Shown: positions 46,051-56,079 of the stretch, piece after piece | How the letters are laid out: every line of letters begins with the position of its first letter | How positions within the stretch are numbered: position 1 is the stretch's first letter | DNA from: Chelydra serpentina | Taxonomy: Eukaryota > Chordata > Testudines > Chelydridae | Reading direction: 5' to 3' | DNA: 64,000 nucleotides | NCBI GenBank assembly: GCA_037349315.1 | Contig: JBAIAC010000274.1 | Location: 434,001 to 498,000 of the forward strand | Position numbers and translations under genes: made by a program | Notes under the pieces: model-generated | The model's input: the letters and a program-made list of their open reading frames with translations, nothing else | Databases searched by the model: none | What the model was told of the DNA's origin: nothing

Positions 46051-46344
46051 TACACTTGACTTTCTATTCCAGTGTGCCATGGACTTCTACAGGTTGCATT
46101 AGCCAATCCAACTATTCGGCACTTGCAGATGGGTACCTCTGTATTGTGCCTGATTCTTGTACAGCTATAAAAGGCTGGTAGCTGCAGATACTTTCCCCTC
46201 TTCTTAACGAGCAATAATATGAGCCCAGCCCCAGGCTAGGGCTGGGAAGAGAGAGAAAGAGCAGTAGGTTTTCTCTATTGTTTCCTGCATCCTTTTTCTT
46301 GCATAGCTTCTCCTTCATACCAACTTGCTTGACCCATTTCATGA

Positions 46345-46417
46345 ACCTGGCTAGCTCAGTTGGTAGCACATCAGACTCTTAATCTGAGGGTCCAGGGTTC
46401 AAGTCCCTGGTCAGGTG
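46345..46417 (+). tRNA. tRNA-Lys (CTT)
   Basis: A 73-nt tRNA with acceptor ACCTGGC/GTCAGGT paired, anticodon arm TCAGA-CTCTTAA-TCTGA perfect (CTT), T arm CAGGG-TTCAAGT-CCCTG perfect and discriminator G. The 3' D stem reads GCAC where GAGC is expected, giving two mismatches. No T4 run close downstream. It is the best of the three Lys units in the spacer. Confidence 0.75.
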
Positions 46418-46419
46418 AT

Positions 46420-47100
46420 TAACTACTCACATCATATAAACTCTCTCCCTTGGGAGTCCTCTTTGATGTTACTTTTTCCCTTCAGGATTTTGCCTTTCCT
46501 TCGACGGACCTTTTTCTGTGTGGGATTGAAGGGGCAACTTCCTGACCTCCCCTCTGTCCCCGCAGACTGGAGGAATAAAGGCCTCTGGGCAGATAGCAGG
46601 TTCCTCCCAGGTGGCTGCGTTCTCACCTGGTGGAGGTGGAAGCTCGGTCTCCTTGCCTCTGTTGCTGCCTTCCCATGAAGGTGCTGATCCGGCTGCCCTG
46701 TCTGACGCAGGATGGGAGGAATGTTTGGAGCTTTGGCTTCTGATTGCGGGCTCCCTCCTACAGCAGAGCGAGGTGGGCTCTGTGGGGAGCCTCTCCCAGG
46801 CAGAAGGTATCTGGGTGTTGCCAGTCGCTGCCAGGCCTGGGTCCAGCCCAGCGCTGAGGCCTGAAGTATCAGGAGACCGGGGGAGGAGAGAGCAGAACTG
46901 GTGGAGCTGGGGAGTGGAGCGCCAGGAGCCGCTCACCCCGCCTTGAGAGCACTTGTGGGGACTGAGCTGTCTTTGGGTAGGGGAGTGATGGGACCCCAGG
47001 GGATGGGGACAACAGTCTGGGGTCTCATTCACCCAGGCAAGGAAACACCCCTATGGCGGGGGGCAGATCAGTGACTACGGGACCTGTTGGTGAGCCCCAA
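46420..47100. other. Lys-unit flank, no gene
   Basis: 46440-46620 matches the flanks of 38612 and 42559. No supported gene follows. Confidence 0.45.
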
Positions 47101-47104
47101 ATCC

Positions 47105-47185
47105 AGAATTAACACGGTAGATCCAGACTAACACGGCTACACAGACACAGACTAACACGGCTCCCCCTCTGATACTTTCAATAAC
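47105..47185. repeat. 3' part of amniote core repeat, duplicated
   Basis: 'agatccagactaacacggct' occurs twice in tandem (second copy 'cacagactaacacggct'), ending 'ccctctgatac'. Same family as 31955-32095. Confidence 0.55.
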
Positions 47186-47214
47186 TCCGTTATCAGTGCC
47201 TGGGAGTGTAATTG

Positions 47215-47310
47215 AAACCATAGGAACAGCCAGACTGGGCTAGAGCGAAGGTCCATCCAGTTCTGTATCTTTTGTTCTCACCGTAGCCAATATCAGGTGC
47301 CCCAAAAGGG
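47215..47310 (-). mobile_element. CR1 LINE 3'-end fragment
   Basis: Same CR1 tail as at 321-410, next to the third tRNA-Thr copy. Confidence 0.7.
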
Positions 47311-47318
47311 ACATACCC

Positions 47319-47392
47319 AGGCGCCACTGGGAGTTGAACCCAGGATCTCCTGTTTACACGGCAGGGGCTTTAACCAGCTAAGCCATAGTGCC
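47319..47392 (-). tRNA. tRNA-Thr (TGT) with G at position 33
   Basis: A 74-nt tRNA with D arm perfect and T arm CTGGG-TTCAACT-CCCAG perfect. The anticodon arm reads CCTGC-CGTGTAA-ACAGG: anticodon TGT is kept, but the near-universal U33 is G and the top stem pair is C-A. The acceptor GGCACTA/TGGCGCC has an A-C mismatch. Likely non-functional or poorly decoding. Confidence 0.7.
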
Positions 47393-47399
47393 CAGCTTT

Positions 47400-47960
47400 G
47401 GCTAAGGCAGGGTATCTGCCCACACCTGACTCCCTGCCAATGCCCCCCCCCCCCATTGTTCCACTCACCAGGAGTCGCGAGAGGTAACCCCACACCCCAA
47501 CCGTGTGCCCCAATCCCCTGCCTGAGACTTGAGCTCCCCCCAAAAACAGGAGTCCCCTCTTGCACCCCAAAATCCTCATACCTGGCCCCACACCAGAGCC
47601 AGCACTCCCAGCCCAGAGCCCTGACACCCTTTTGCACCCCTGCCCCAGCCAGGAGCCCCCCCCCAAACTCTGAGCCCCTCCTGTACCCCAAACCCATCAT
47701 CCCTGGCCGCACCCTGCAGCCTTCACCCCTACACCCCAACCCCTTGCCCCAGCCTGGAGCCCCTCTCACACCCTGAACCCCCCATTCTCTGCCCCACCCT
47801 GCAGCCTTTACCCTGCACCCCAACCCCCTGCCCCAATCTAGAGCCCCCCTCACACCCTGAACCCCTCATTCTCTGCCCCACCCTGCAGCCTTCACCCCTG
47901 CACCCAAATCCCCTGCCCGAGCCCTGAGCCCCTCCCAAACCCCTCATGCCCAGCTCCATT
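47400..47960. repeat. C-rich tandem repeat
   Basis: Imperfect units with 'ccctgccccagcctggagcc', 'cctcacaccctgaaccc' and 'ctctgccccaccctgcagcc', period near 75-85 bp. Reverse-strand relative of 41360-41600 and 43050-43410. Confidence 0.8.
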
Positions 47961-48039
47961 GGGTCGTGGGCATCAACAATTTTCTTCTACTGGGTCACCA
48001 GAAAAAAAGTTTGAAACCCGCTGCCTGGGAGGGGGAGGG

Positions 48040-48240
48040 GGAGGGAGTCACACTACAACAGTCAACTTGTGGAGCTTTCTCCCAAGGGATGTTGTGAAGG
48101 CCAAGACTAGAACAGGGTTCAAAAAAGAACTAGATACTTTCATGGAGGACAGGGCCAGCAATGGCTATTAGCCAGGCTGGGCGTCTCTAGCCTCTGTTTG
48201 CCAGGAGCTGGGAATAGGCAACAGGGGATGATCAGGTGAA
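48040..48240 (+). mobile_element. CR1 LINE 3'-end fragment
   Basis: Contains 'gtcaacttgtggagctttct', 'tagaacagggttcaaaaaag' and 'aatggctattagccaggctg', the end of the RT frame and the 3' UTR of the CR1 subfamily at 30600. Confidence 0.85.
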
Positions 48241-48365
48241 ACCCCACCAGAGCTCTCCTGCCCTTGGCACTTTGCCCTCACTGCTCAGATTGAAAGTTGT
48301 GCAGGGAGACAGGTCAGCCAGATCCCAGCTGGGTGTGAGCAAAGCAGCCGCGTGAAAGGCAAACC

Positions 48366-48437
48366 TGGAGATGCTGGGGATTGAACCCAGGACCTCATAC
48401 ATGCGAAGCACACGCTCTACCACTGAGCTACATTGCC
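48366..48437 (-). tRNA. tRNA-Ala (CGC)
   Basis: A 72-nt tRNA with A box TAGCTCAGTGG, loop TTCGCAT (anticodon CGC), T arm CTGGG-TTCAATC-CCCAG perfect and discriminator A. The acceptor GGCAATG/CATCTCC has two mismatches at positions 3 and 4, which may weaken it; the G3-U70 alanine identity pair is not present in this sequence. Confidence 0.7.
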
Positions 48438-48779
48438 AAACAGACCTGACTGCCTGGCTGTTCACACTCAGAGCCTGCCTCCTTCCAAAGCAGCCTCCCC
48501 CCCGCCCCACCCACCGATCATACTCTCGTGGAGGTTGCTGGTTCATCGGGGTCACTTTGCAGCAGGGCCAGATTCTATGTGTGGGGCAGAGAGAGTCGTG
48601 CCCTGGACTCTGGTGCAGAGATACACTCAGCCTCTCCCCTGCATTGGGGGGGAGCTGCCATGGTGTGTGTGGGGAGGGGAGCGGCTCTGTGGACAGCTCA
48701 ACTCCTGACCCTGGTGGCAGAAGTGGGGTGGGGAGCTCCAGCTGTTTCTAGGATCTGCTATTTCCACCAGCCTGTAAAG

Positions 48780-49110
48780 TCCGGCTTTCCCCAGCACATT
48801 CACTGCAGTGCAATCGGGTCCCTGTGTCTATGGCTGAACAGCAAAGAATCGCTCCCGTTTCCCGTCTCTCTGCAGCGTGATTAGCCTGTGTCGGTTTTAA
48901 TGAGGTGGATCTAGCTGCAGATTGTTATTCATTCCCCACCTGGACAGTTCACACAGTCCCTGTCCCGTGCAGATCCCCAGCACCTCAGTGACCCTGGTAG
49001 CAGCGGTTGGGTTTTCCCAGAGGCCCTGAGATTTTCAGGGTCCTTTTTTCCCTCCACCTGGAGTGAACTCAGCTTTTCCCCCGTCCCAGACACGCCATGA
49101 AATAACTGTA
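48780..49110. repeat. Ser-unit flank without its tRNA
   Basis: Matches the outer flank of the Ser units ('gtctatggctgaacagcaaa', 'gtggatctagctgcagattg', 'ctggagtgaactcagctttt'), compare 55440-55740 and 32220-32520. The tRNA itself is absent. Confidence 0.6.
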
Positions 49111-49851
49111 GCAGCCATAGGTGTGTGCAGCACATTTCACTAGGGTGTCCACCCAGGGAGCCCTGCCCTAGCCCCACCCCCATCCACTCCCTCCCACTTC
49201 CAGCCCCCCTCAAAATCCCCAACCCCCCGTGCTCCTTGTCCCCTGACTGCTCCCTCCTGGGACCCTGCCCCTAACTGCCCCCAGGACCCCACCCCCTATC
49301 TAAGCCTCCCTGCTCCTTGTCCCCTGACCGCCCCCTCCAGAGACCCCCCCCACTGTAACTGCCTCCCTAGGGCCCTACCCCCTACCTGTCCCCTGACTGC
49401 CCCGACCCCTCTCCACACCCCCGCCCCTGACAGCCCCCCCAAACCCTTCACCCATCCAACCCCCCTGCTCCTTGTTCCCTGACCGCCCCCTCCAGAGACG
49501 CCCCCTCCACCCCTAATCACCCCCCGGGACCCCTCCAACTATCCAACCCTCCTGTCCCCTGACTGCCCCGGCCCCTAGCCACACCCACACCCCTGACAGC
49601 CCCCCTGGGACTCCCACGCCCCATCCAGCGCCCCCATTCCATGTCCCCTGACTGCCTGTCCCCTGACTGCTCCCTCTGTAGGGCTGTTTTAACCCCTCCC
49701 GGGCAGGAGCAGGTAACCACCCCGCTACACCCACCCATGTCCCTTTTCCCATCTCTCTGTGCTCCCCACCTCCTGGCAGCTCTGTCTAGTGGCTGCTCCC
49801 ACCCACACATTGAAAGTGGCAGAGGAAGTTCCCCCTCCTGGGGTGGGAAGG

Positions 49852-50417
49852 TGTCACGGAGTATAGGGGAGTCCGGCCCTGCACCCCTCTTCCCCGGATT
49901 CACTGGGAGTCTCAGCCAGCCAGTAGAACAGAAGGTTTATTAGAGATGCCAGGAACACAGTCCAACCAGAGCTTGTCAGTACATCCAGGACCCCTCAGTC
50001 GGGTCCTTCTGGGGGGCAGGGAGCTTAGACCCCAGCCTGGGGCTCCCTGCATTTCACCCCACAGCTCCAGACGGGGCAGGGAGTCCAGACCCTGTCTGCC
50101 TCTCTCCCCTCTTCCCCGGCCCACCCCAAACTGAAACTCTCCCGCCCTTCCTCCCCCTTTGTCTGCTTCCCGGGCCAGGAGGTCACCTGATCCCTTTGTT
50201 CCGACACCTTCAGCTCATACCTTTGCCGGGGGAGGGGCCGGGCCATCTCTTGCCAGGAGACAGAGCCATTCTCTGTGTCCAGGCCTCTGCCTTCTAGGGC
50301 TTTGTAACAATCATGCACCGTTGTCCCGCCACCTAGATACTCAAGCCCCGCATAGGGGAAACCGAGGCACCCACACAGTACTCAGGGAAACCTTAACAAC
50401 AGTCCTAGTTCGTCACA
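49852..50417 (-). mobile_element. Solo LTR with 5-bp target duplication
   Basis: A 566-bp element that reads TGTGACGAAC...CTCCGTGACA on the minus strand, with AATAAA about 85 bp from its 3' end. The pentamer GAAGG lies directly outside both ends (49847-49851, 50418-50422). The left arm preserves the empty site 'gggaaggttgcctagtgg' near 37850-37868 (reverse). A TG..CA element with a 5-bp duplication is an LTR retroelement; loss of the internal region indicates LTR-LTR recombination. It is non-coding. Confidence 0.9.
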
Positions 50418-50422
50418 GAAGG

Positions 50423-50585
50423 TCACCTAGTGGTTAAGGCACAGGGTTCAGGTGTTCTGGGTTTGAGTCTCTGCTCTGCCACAGACTCCCTGCTTAGCCT
50501 TGGGAAACTCACTTCACCTCTGTATGCCCTAGATCCCACCTGCCAAACGGGGCCAATCCGGACCCTGCACCTAGGCTAAATCCAT
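50423..50585 (+). mobile_element. MIR-like CORE-SINE
   Basis: Mirror copy of 37690-37855: 'ctagtggttaaggcacaggg', 'gggtttgagtctctgctctg' and 'ccttgggaaactcacttcac'. Confidence 0.7.
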
Positions 50586-50639
50586 TCATGGCTGTGCAGT
50601 GGCAGGGGAAATGGAGATTCCAGCTCCACACAGAGTGGG

Positions 50640-51530
50640 GTCAGGGCTTCAGCCCTGCAGCTTCTGCCACTAGGGTGGCTGGGCCTCCCGAGCCGGGGAC
50701 TTCAGCCCCACATCTTCTGCCAGGGTCCGGGGCCTCTCCTCTCTGCCCCGGTGTGGCTCCTCTTCCCCCTCCCCCCTACAGTGCAGCTCCTGCCGGGGTC
50801 TGGGCTTCTCCTCCCCCACTCCCCCCGGCTCCTGCCGGACCCCGGCTTCTCCTCCCCTGCCCCAGCTCGGCTCTTCTCCCCCGCCCTCAGTGCAGCTCCT
50901 GCCGTGGTCTGGGGCTTCTCCACCTTCCCCCCTCCCCCACCCAGCATGGCTCCTGCCGGGGTCCGAGGCTTCTCCTCCCCCTAATCCCCCACTGCACCCA
51001 GCCCCAGCCTAGCTGGGCTCCCCTGGGTCACCGGCTGCCTGCTGTGGCCGGAGCGGAGCCTGGCTGGCCGGGAGCAGCCATACTCGCGGACGCCATGGCC
51101 ATCAGCCCAAGAGGTGCGGTGCGGCCCTAGGTGAGCAGGGGCCGGCTGTGCTCCCGCCCGCACCTCACCCTAAGGGTGTTTTCGTGTGTGTGTGAGCCTC
51201 ACTCGGCCCCTGCGGGAGCAGGGAGGCAGGACGCAGCTGATCTGAGCCTGCCCGGCAAACAGCTGATCGCTGCTGCGTGCAGGCTGCCCCTAGGAGACAG
51301 CCCCCAGGGGAGGGGGGAGGAGCAGCCTTCCGAGCCGCAGATCACTAGGGTGTGCCCGGGAACACCCGCACACCCCGTGCGCACGCCTCTGTCGCCAAGA
51401 AACCGAGGGCAGGAGACAGCAGCTTTCTCCGGCACGCTTCTCAGCTCATTTCCCCACCCGCTGCCCTGCAGGGGTTCGGGTGATCCCAGTGGCCAAACGG
51501 GGAGAACCTCGCTGGGCAGCTAATGGAGCT
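50640..51530. other. Duplicated GC-rich flank, no gene
   Basis: Mirror of 36740-37640, including the 'gcagctcctgccggggtctg' repeat at 50700-50990. No exon supported. Confidence 0.5.
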
Positions 51531-51548
51531 GGGAAAAGTAAAACTTCA

Positions 51549-51620
51549 ACTTTCTGCCTCATTTAAAACCAGGGCCCCTTTGCATGTCAGGCAAATGTGA
51601 TAACCAGACACTAGAGCAAC
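51549..51620 (-). pseudogene. tRNA-Val-type pseudogene (GAC)
   Basis: Mirror of 36660-36731. Here the anticodon stem TTTGC/GCAAA is perfect around CTGACAT (GAC), but the T stem CCTGG/TGAGG is broken and the acceptor GTTGCTC/CAGAAAG does not pair. The two arms have thus decayed at different positions. Confidence 0.65.
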
Positions 51621-51639
51621 TCTGCAACAGGGATCTGCC

Positions 51640-52788
51640 CCTCCCCTCAGAGAGCAACAGTGACACTGGGTGGCCACGTGGGGTAAGGCACACAGCGTCT
51701 CTCTCAGAGAGCAACAGTGATACCGGGTGGCCACGTGGGGTAATGCCCACAGCCTCTCTCTCAGAGAGCAACAGTGACACTGGGTGGCCATGTCGGGTAA
51801 TGCACACAGCATCTCTCTCAGAGAGCAACAGTGACACCGGGTGGCCATGTCGGGTAATGCACACAGCGTCTCTCTCAGAGAGCAACAGTGACACTTGCTG
51901 GTCACGTGGGGTAATGCACACAGCATCTCTCTCAGAGAGCAACAGTGACACCGGGTGGCCATGTCGGGTAATGCACACACCATCTCTCTCAGAGAGCAAC
52001 AGTGACACTTGCTGGTCACCTGGGGTAATGCACACAGCGTCTCTCTCAGAGAGCGACAGTGACACCGGGTGGCCACGTGGGGTAATGCACACAGCGTCTC
52101 TCTCAGAGAGCAACAGTGACACCGGGTGGCCACGTGGGGTAATGCCCACAGCCTCTCTCTCAGAGAGCAACAGTGACACTGGGTGGCCATGTCGGGTAAT
52201 GCACACAGCATCTCTCTCAGAGCGCAACAGTGACACCGGGTGGCCATGTCGGGTAATGCACACACCATCTCTCTCAGAGAGCAACAGTGACACTTGCTGG
52301 TCACGTGGGGTAATGCACACAGCGTCTCTCTCAGAGAGCGACAGTGACACCGGGTGGCCACGTGGGGTAATGCACACAGCGTCTCTCTCAGAGAGCAACA
52401 GTGACACCGGGTGGCCACGTGGGGTAATGCACACAGCCTCTCTCAGAGAGCAACAGTGACACCGGGTGGCCATGTTGGCTAATGCACACAGCGTCTCTCT
52501 CAGAGGGCAACAGTGACACCGGGTGGCCACGTGGTGTAACGCACACAGCGTCTCTCTCAGAGAGGAACAGTGACACCGGGTGGCCACGTGGGGTAACGCA
52601 CACAGCGTCTCTCTCAGAGAGCAACAGTGACACCGGGTGGCCACGTGGGGTAACGCACACAGCGTCTCTCTCAGAGAGCAACAGTGACACCGAGTGGCCA
52701 CGTGGGGTAACGCACACAGCGTCTCTCTCAGAGAGGAACAGTGACACCAGCTGGCCACGTGGGGTAAAGCACACAGCGTCTGTCTCAG
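51640..52788. repeat. 57-bp satellite, 20 copies, 7-mer higher order
   Basis: Unit 'gagagcaacagtgacaccgg' + 'gtggccacgtggggtaatgc' + 'acacagcgtctctctca' (57 bp). Variant markers recur every 399 bp (taatgcccac at 51741 and 52140; acacttgctg at 51891 and 52290), a seven-monomer higher-order unit. Because 57 bp equals 19 codons, frames stay open on both strands, giving 290-399-codon artefact ORFs. Confidence 0.97.
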
Positions 52789-52915
52789 GCCTTGGCTACA
52801 CTTACGAGTTACAGCGCAATAAAACTGCCTGCAGCGCTGTAACTCACTAACTGGCTACACTTGCAAGGCATGTGCAGCGCTGTATCTCCTCAGATACAGC
52901 GCTGCATGTACTCCC
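52788..52915. mobile_element. MITE-like element bordering the satellite
   Basis: Begins CAGGCCTTGGCTACACTTAC and contains 'tacagcgctgtaactcacta'. Mirror of 36230-36352. Confidence 0.5.
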
Positions 52916-53066
52916 CCTCCCCGAGAGGAATAACAGCTCTTGCGAAGTGGGTGGAACGTTGGTGTTTCAGTGGAGCCGAGGAACAACGCGTGAAATAAGG
53001 GACTCGTGGCAGGTAAAGCCACTGCTGCCCTTCCACAAAACAGCCCAGCCCTGCGCCCAAAGAGCA

Positions 53067-53139
53067 GGCCAAAGCCTGGGGTTGAATTAAAGATCTCTAG
53101 ATCTTCAGTCTAATGCTCTCCTGACTGAGCTACTTCAGC
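53067..53139 (-). tRNA. tRNA-Phe (GAA), T arm weakened
   Basis: Identical in sequence, as far as I can read, to the left-arm copy at 35996-36068, including the poor T stem, B-box change and C discriminator. The anticodon arm with GAA is intact. Function doubtful, but the identity of the two copies suggests recent duplication or gene conversion. Confidence 0.7.
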
Positions 53140-53609
53140 ACCGATGGGGGACCTTTCTGGCCTGCAGCTTCTCTGTCTGGGATGTTTTTGTCAGTCCTGG
53201 CACACAAGAAGGACGTCATTGCGAGAGGCCCATGAGGGGAAGATGAATTCTTGCCGGCCTTGCTCAGCCCTGTGAAGTGTAACCCTGGACTCAGCTCTCC
53301 ATTGGTCTGTCTGCTTTGGGGCAGGGACCCTAACACGTCCTGCTGCATTCGTTATTTCAAAGGGTGGTTTAGGATTTTCAGTCTCAGACACGGTGCACAA
53401 AGCAGGACTCCACCCTGGGTGTAAACTAAAAGAGCCTCCCACAGATTCTGGCAGCCACAAAGAGCCATTTGGTGTGAGAGTCAGACCTGCCCCTGTCCCA
53501 GAGGGAGGGGTCGTCTGGGAGGGGACTGGAACACGGACCAATCACCTCTTAGCACCCAAACTTTCAGTAACTCTGATATCAGTGCCTGGGAGTGTAATTT
53601 AAACCACAA

Positions 53610-53698
53610 AAACAGCCACACTGGGCTAGACCAAAGGTCCATCTAGCTCCATATTTTGTTTTCTGACATTAGCCAATACCAGGTGCCCCAAAAGCCAC
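53610..53698 (-). mobile_element. CR1 LINE 3'-end fragment
   Basis: Third copy of the CR1 tail adjoining tRNA-Thr. Confidence 0.75.
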
Positions 53699-53704
53699 TT
53701 AACA

Positions 53705-53778
53705 AGGCACCACTGGGAGTTGAACCGAGGATCTCGTGATTACAAGGCCGGTGCTTTAACCAGCTATGCCATGGTGCC
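53705..53778 (-). pseudogene. tRNA-Thr (TGT) pseudogene
   Basis: Acceptor GGCACCA/TGGTGCC is perfect and the loop CTTGTAA keeps TGT. The anticodon stem CCGGC/TCACG is broken at three positions and the T stem CTCGG/CCCAG at one. Mirror partner of the intact gene at 33783. Confidence 0.75.
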
Positions 53779-53920
53779 TGCCTGTGACTAATGGATGGTG
53801 TCTTCTCACACCTGACTTCCTGCCAGACCCCACCTGGGCCTTTGCTTGTGTTTGGATTCTGCAAAGCAGAGGAGCAGGGGAAGGTTTCCTGGCAAGCTGT
53901 GTGTGTGTGAATCCTTGGCC

Positions 53921-54648
53921 AGGTCTGCACTACAACGTTATTTCTGCATCATTATATTGCTCAGGCGTGTGGAAAACACACGACGCTCCCTCGGTCGCCA
54001 GCTTTTGGCTGGTGCACACACGGCAATGCCACGTCTGGCGACAAAACTGTCCTCTGTCGGCGACAAAATAAACCCACCTCGACGAGAGGCCTGGTGCTTT
54101 TTGCAGCAAACTGAGAGTGACAAAGTGTCACTGTAGACGCTGCTGGTCATTATATCACCAGAACTGGCCTCCGCCAGTATCCCACAATGCCCGCCGCGAA
54201 CTCCCTGCCCTGCGATCCTGCTCCAGAGGCTGGGCCCCTCCCCTCTCATCGCTCCGGGAAGTTCTGACGGCTGAGCCTGCTGCTCTGCTCCGGCAGCAAG
54301 GAGCAAATCACTGCCGGGGGATGCTGCTCCCCCGCACGGCGACCACGGAGCTGGGGGGCAGAAGCTCCTTACAGTGGGGGGGGGGGCCCACCGGCATCCG
54401 AACTGTGCTGCCCGCATGACGCCCCTTTCCCCCAAGTACCTGCGCTCACACCTCCCCTTCTCCCTGAGACCCCAACCCTACACCGTCCCGTCTCCCTGAG
54501 GCTCCATCCCACCCTGTTCCCCCAAGGCCACAAACACAGAATGCCTCTTCTCGTCAGGCCTCCGTCCTGTTCCCCCCTCCACTGTTCGTCCTTACGGCTG
54601 GTAACCCCCCTGTTCCGGCCCCCCTGACACAGAGCCAGGCAGGCAGCA

Positions 54649-54681
<33 letters not shown>

Positions 54682-55194
54682 GGAGAGACACTTTTGTGCT
54701 GTGCTGAGCTGAACCAGTGAGGGAAGCGGGGGCTGATGTCATGGGTGTTCCCCTCCCCTTGCTTCAGGACTGGGGTGTCCCCTCCCCGTGCCTCAGTACT
54801 GGTTGGTTCCAGCAGCTGTCTGAGCTTAGACACAGTGTGCCAGCACACTCTCTCTTCCCCAACGCACAGACTGGCTCTCCACACACACACACTTCAGTGG
54901 GGAAGCAGCTGGCAATCTAGTAGGCTGCCCATGGAACAATGGGATAGAGAAACCTGCATCATGTGATGCTGCACCGGCCCATGAGCCATTGCAAACCCCT
55001 CCCAAAGCCCCCTGCGGCCAGTTGCACATTGCGATAGCTACCCACAGTGCACTGCTCTTTGGGGCGTTTCAAGGGCTGCTGGCGTGGATGCGCTCTGGTG
55101 ACACAAGCAGCATAGTGTGGACATGCAACAGCAGTTTAATAATAGCGGTTTAACTAAAGTGGCATAACTCTGTAGTGTAGACACAGCCTGAGAG
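53921..55194. mobile_element. TIR-flanked DNA element, copy 3
   Basis: Full-length sister of 641-1852 in the same orientation, with ends 'caggtctgcactacaacgtt' and 'ctgtagtgtagacacagcct'. Contains a GT run (54648-54667) followed by AG repeats. Non-coding. Confidence 0.55.
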
Positions 55195-55274
55195 CGAGAC
55201 AAGAGAAGACCACCTAGTCTCTCACTGGCACCAAGGATGCTCAGAGACTGAAACTAAACAACCACAAGTTCTGC

Positions 55275-55356
55275 CGCAGTTGACAGGATTCAAACCTGAG
55301 CAGGGAAACTCCAATGGATTTCTAGTCCATCATCTTAACCACTCGGCCACAACTAC
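55275..55356 (-). tRNA. tRNA-Ser (AGA)
   Basis: An 82-nt class II tRNA with A box TGGCCGAGTGG, anticodon arm ATGGA-CTAGAAA-TCCAT perfect (AGA), B box GGTTTGAATCC, acceptor GTAGTTG/CAACTGC paired with one T-G wobble, and discriminator G. It is the best preserved of the four related Ser genes. Confidence 0.9.
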
Positions 55357-55769
55357 TTGACTGACCCAGAGGTCTCATGACACATCTACTTCTGTTCTCA
55401 CTGAGTGATCATTTCCCATTGTTTGCTCACACCAGCTTCCACAACACACTCACTGCTGTGCGGTTGTGTAAATGTGTCCATGGCTGAATAGCAGGAATTC
55501 CTGCTCATTTCCCTTCTGCCTGGAGCATGATGAGAGTGTGTTTGTGGTTAATGACGCTGCTGTAGATTGTTGTCCATTTCCTGCCATGATAATTCAGACA
55601 GTCCCTTTCCCGTCATCCCCAATACATCAGTGATTGCAATAGCAGGGGGCAGGTTTTCTCTGGGGCACTGAGCTTTGCCAGGGGGTTGGTGGCTCCTTTC
55701 TTTCCTCACCCTGGAGTGAACTCAGCTTTTTATTCCATGCTTAACCTTGCCCCCACCACAAGCGCTGGC

Positions 55770-55960
55770 TCCGCACTCCCATTGGCCAGTTCCCAGCCAA
55801 TGGGAGCTGGGGTGGGCTTTGCCTGTGGGCGAGAGCTGCGTGGAGCCACTTGTGTGCCTCCGCCTAGGAACCTGGCTGCCACCGAAGACCCGAAGCGAGT
55901 GAAGGACCCGCCACCGAAGTGCCGCCGAGCAGCTGGGGCACCGGCCGGCGGGGACTTTTT
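55770..55960. mobile_element. hAT-like MITE fragment
   Basis: Shares 'cactcccattggccagttcc' and 'gtggagccacttgtgtgcct' with 2190-2300. The rest is GC-rich and diverged. Confidence 0.4.
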
Positions 55961-56079
55961 TTAGCTCCGCTCTCACAGTAGCGCCGGAGCAAAAGGCGCC
56001 GGGAGCCAAAGAAAGGCTCCGCTTCTGCTCAGTGGGGGAGCGGCTGCTCCCCACCGCTTCCCTCTGGCTACGCTACTGC

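Larger units (their letters stand above)
49200..55740. repeat. Right arm of the large inverted repeat
   Basis: Mirror of 32220-38480. It begins with the G-rich repeat on the other strand (49200-49680) and ends with the outer Ser flank. It differs by a solo LTR and an expanded 57-bp satellite. Confidence 0.9.

Noticed and set aside
51546..52774. Overlapping ORFs of 290-399 codons, Ser/Cys/His-rich
   Set aside because: Product of the 57-bp satellite (19 codons per unit), open on both strands in several frames; no start context, splice sites or domain.
51640..52788. CRISPR-like array of regular repeats
   Set aside because: Monomers are contiguous with no unique spacers and the genome is vertebrate.
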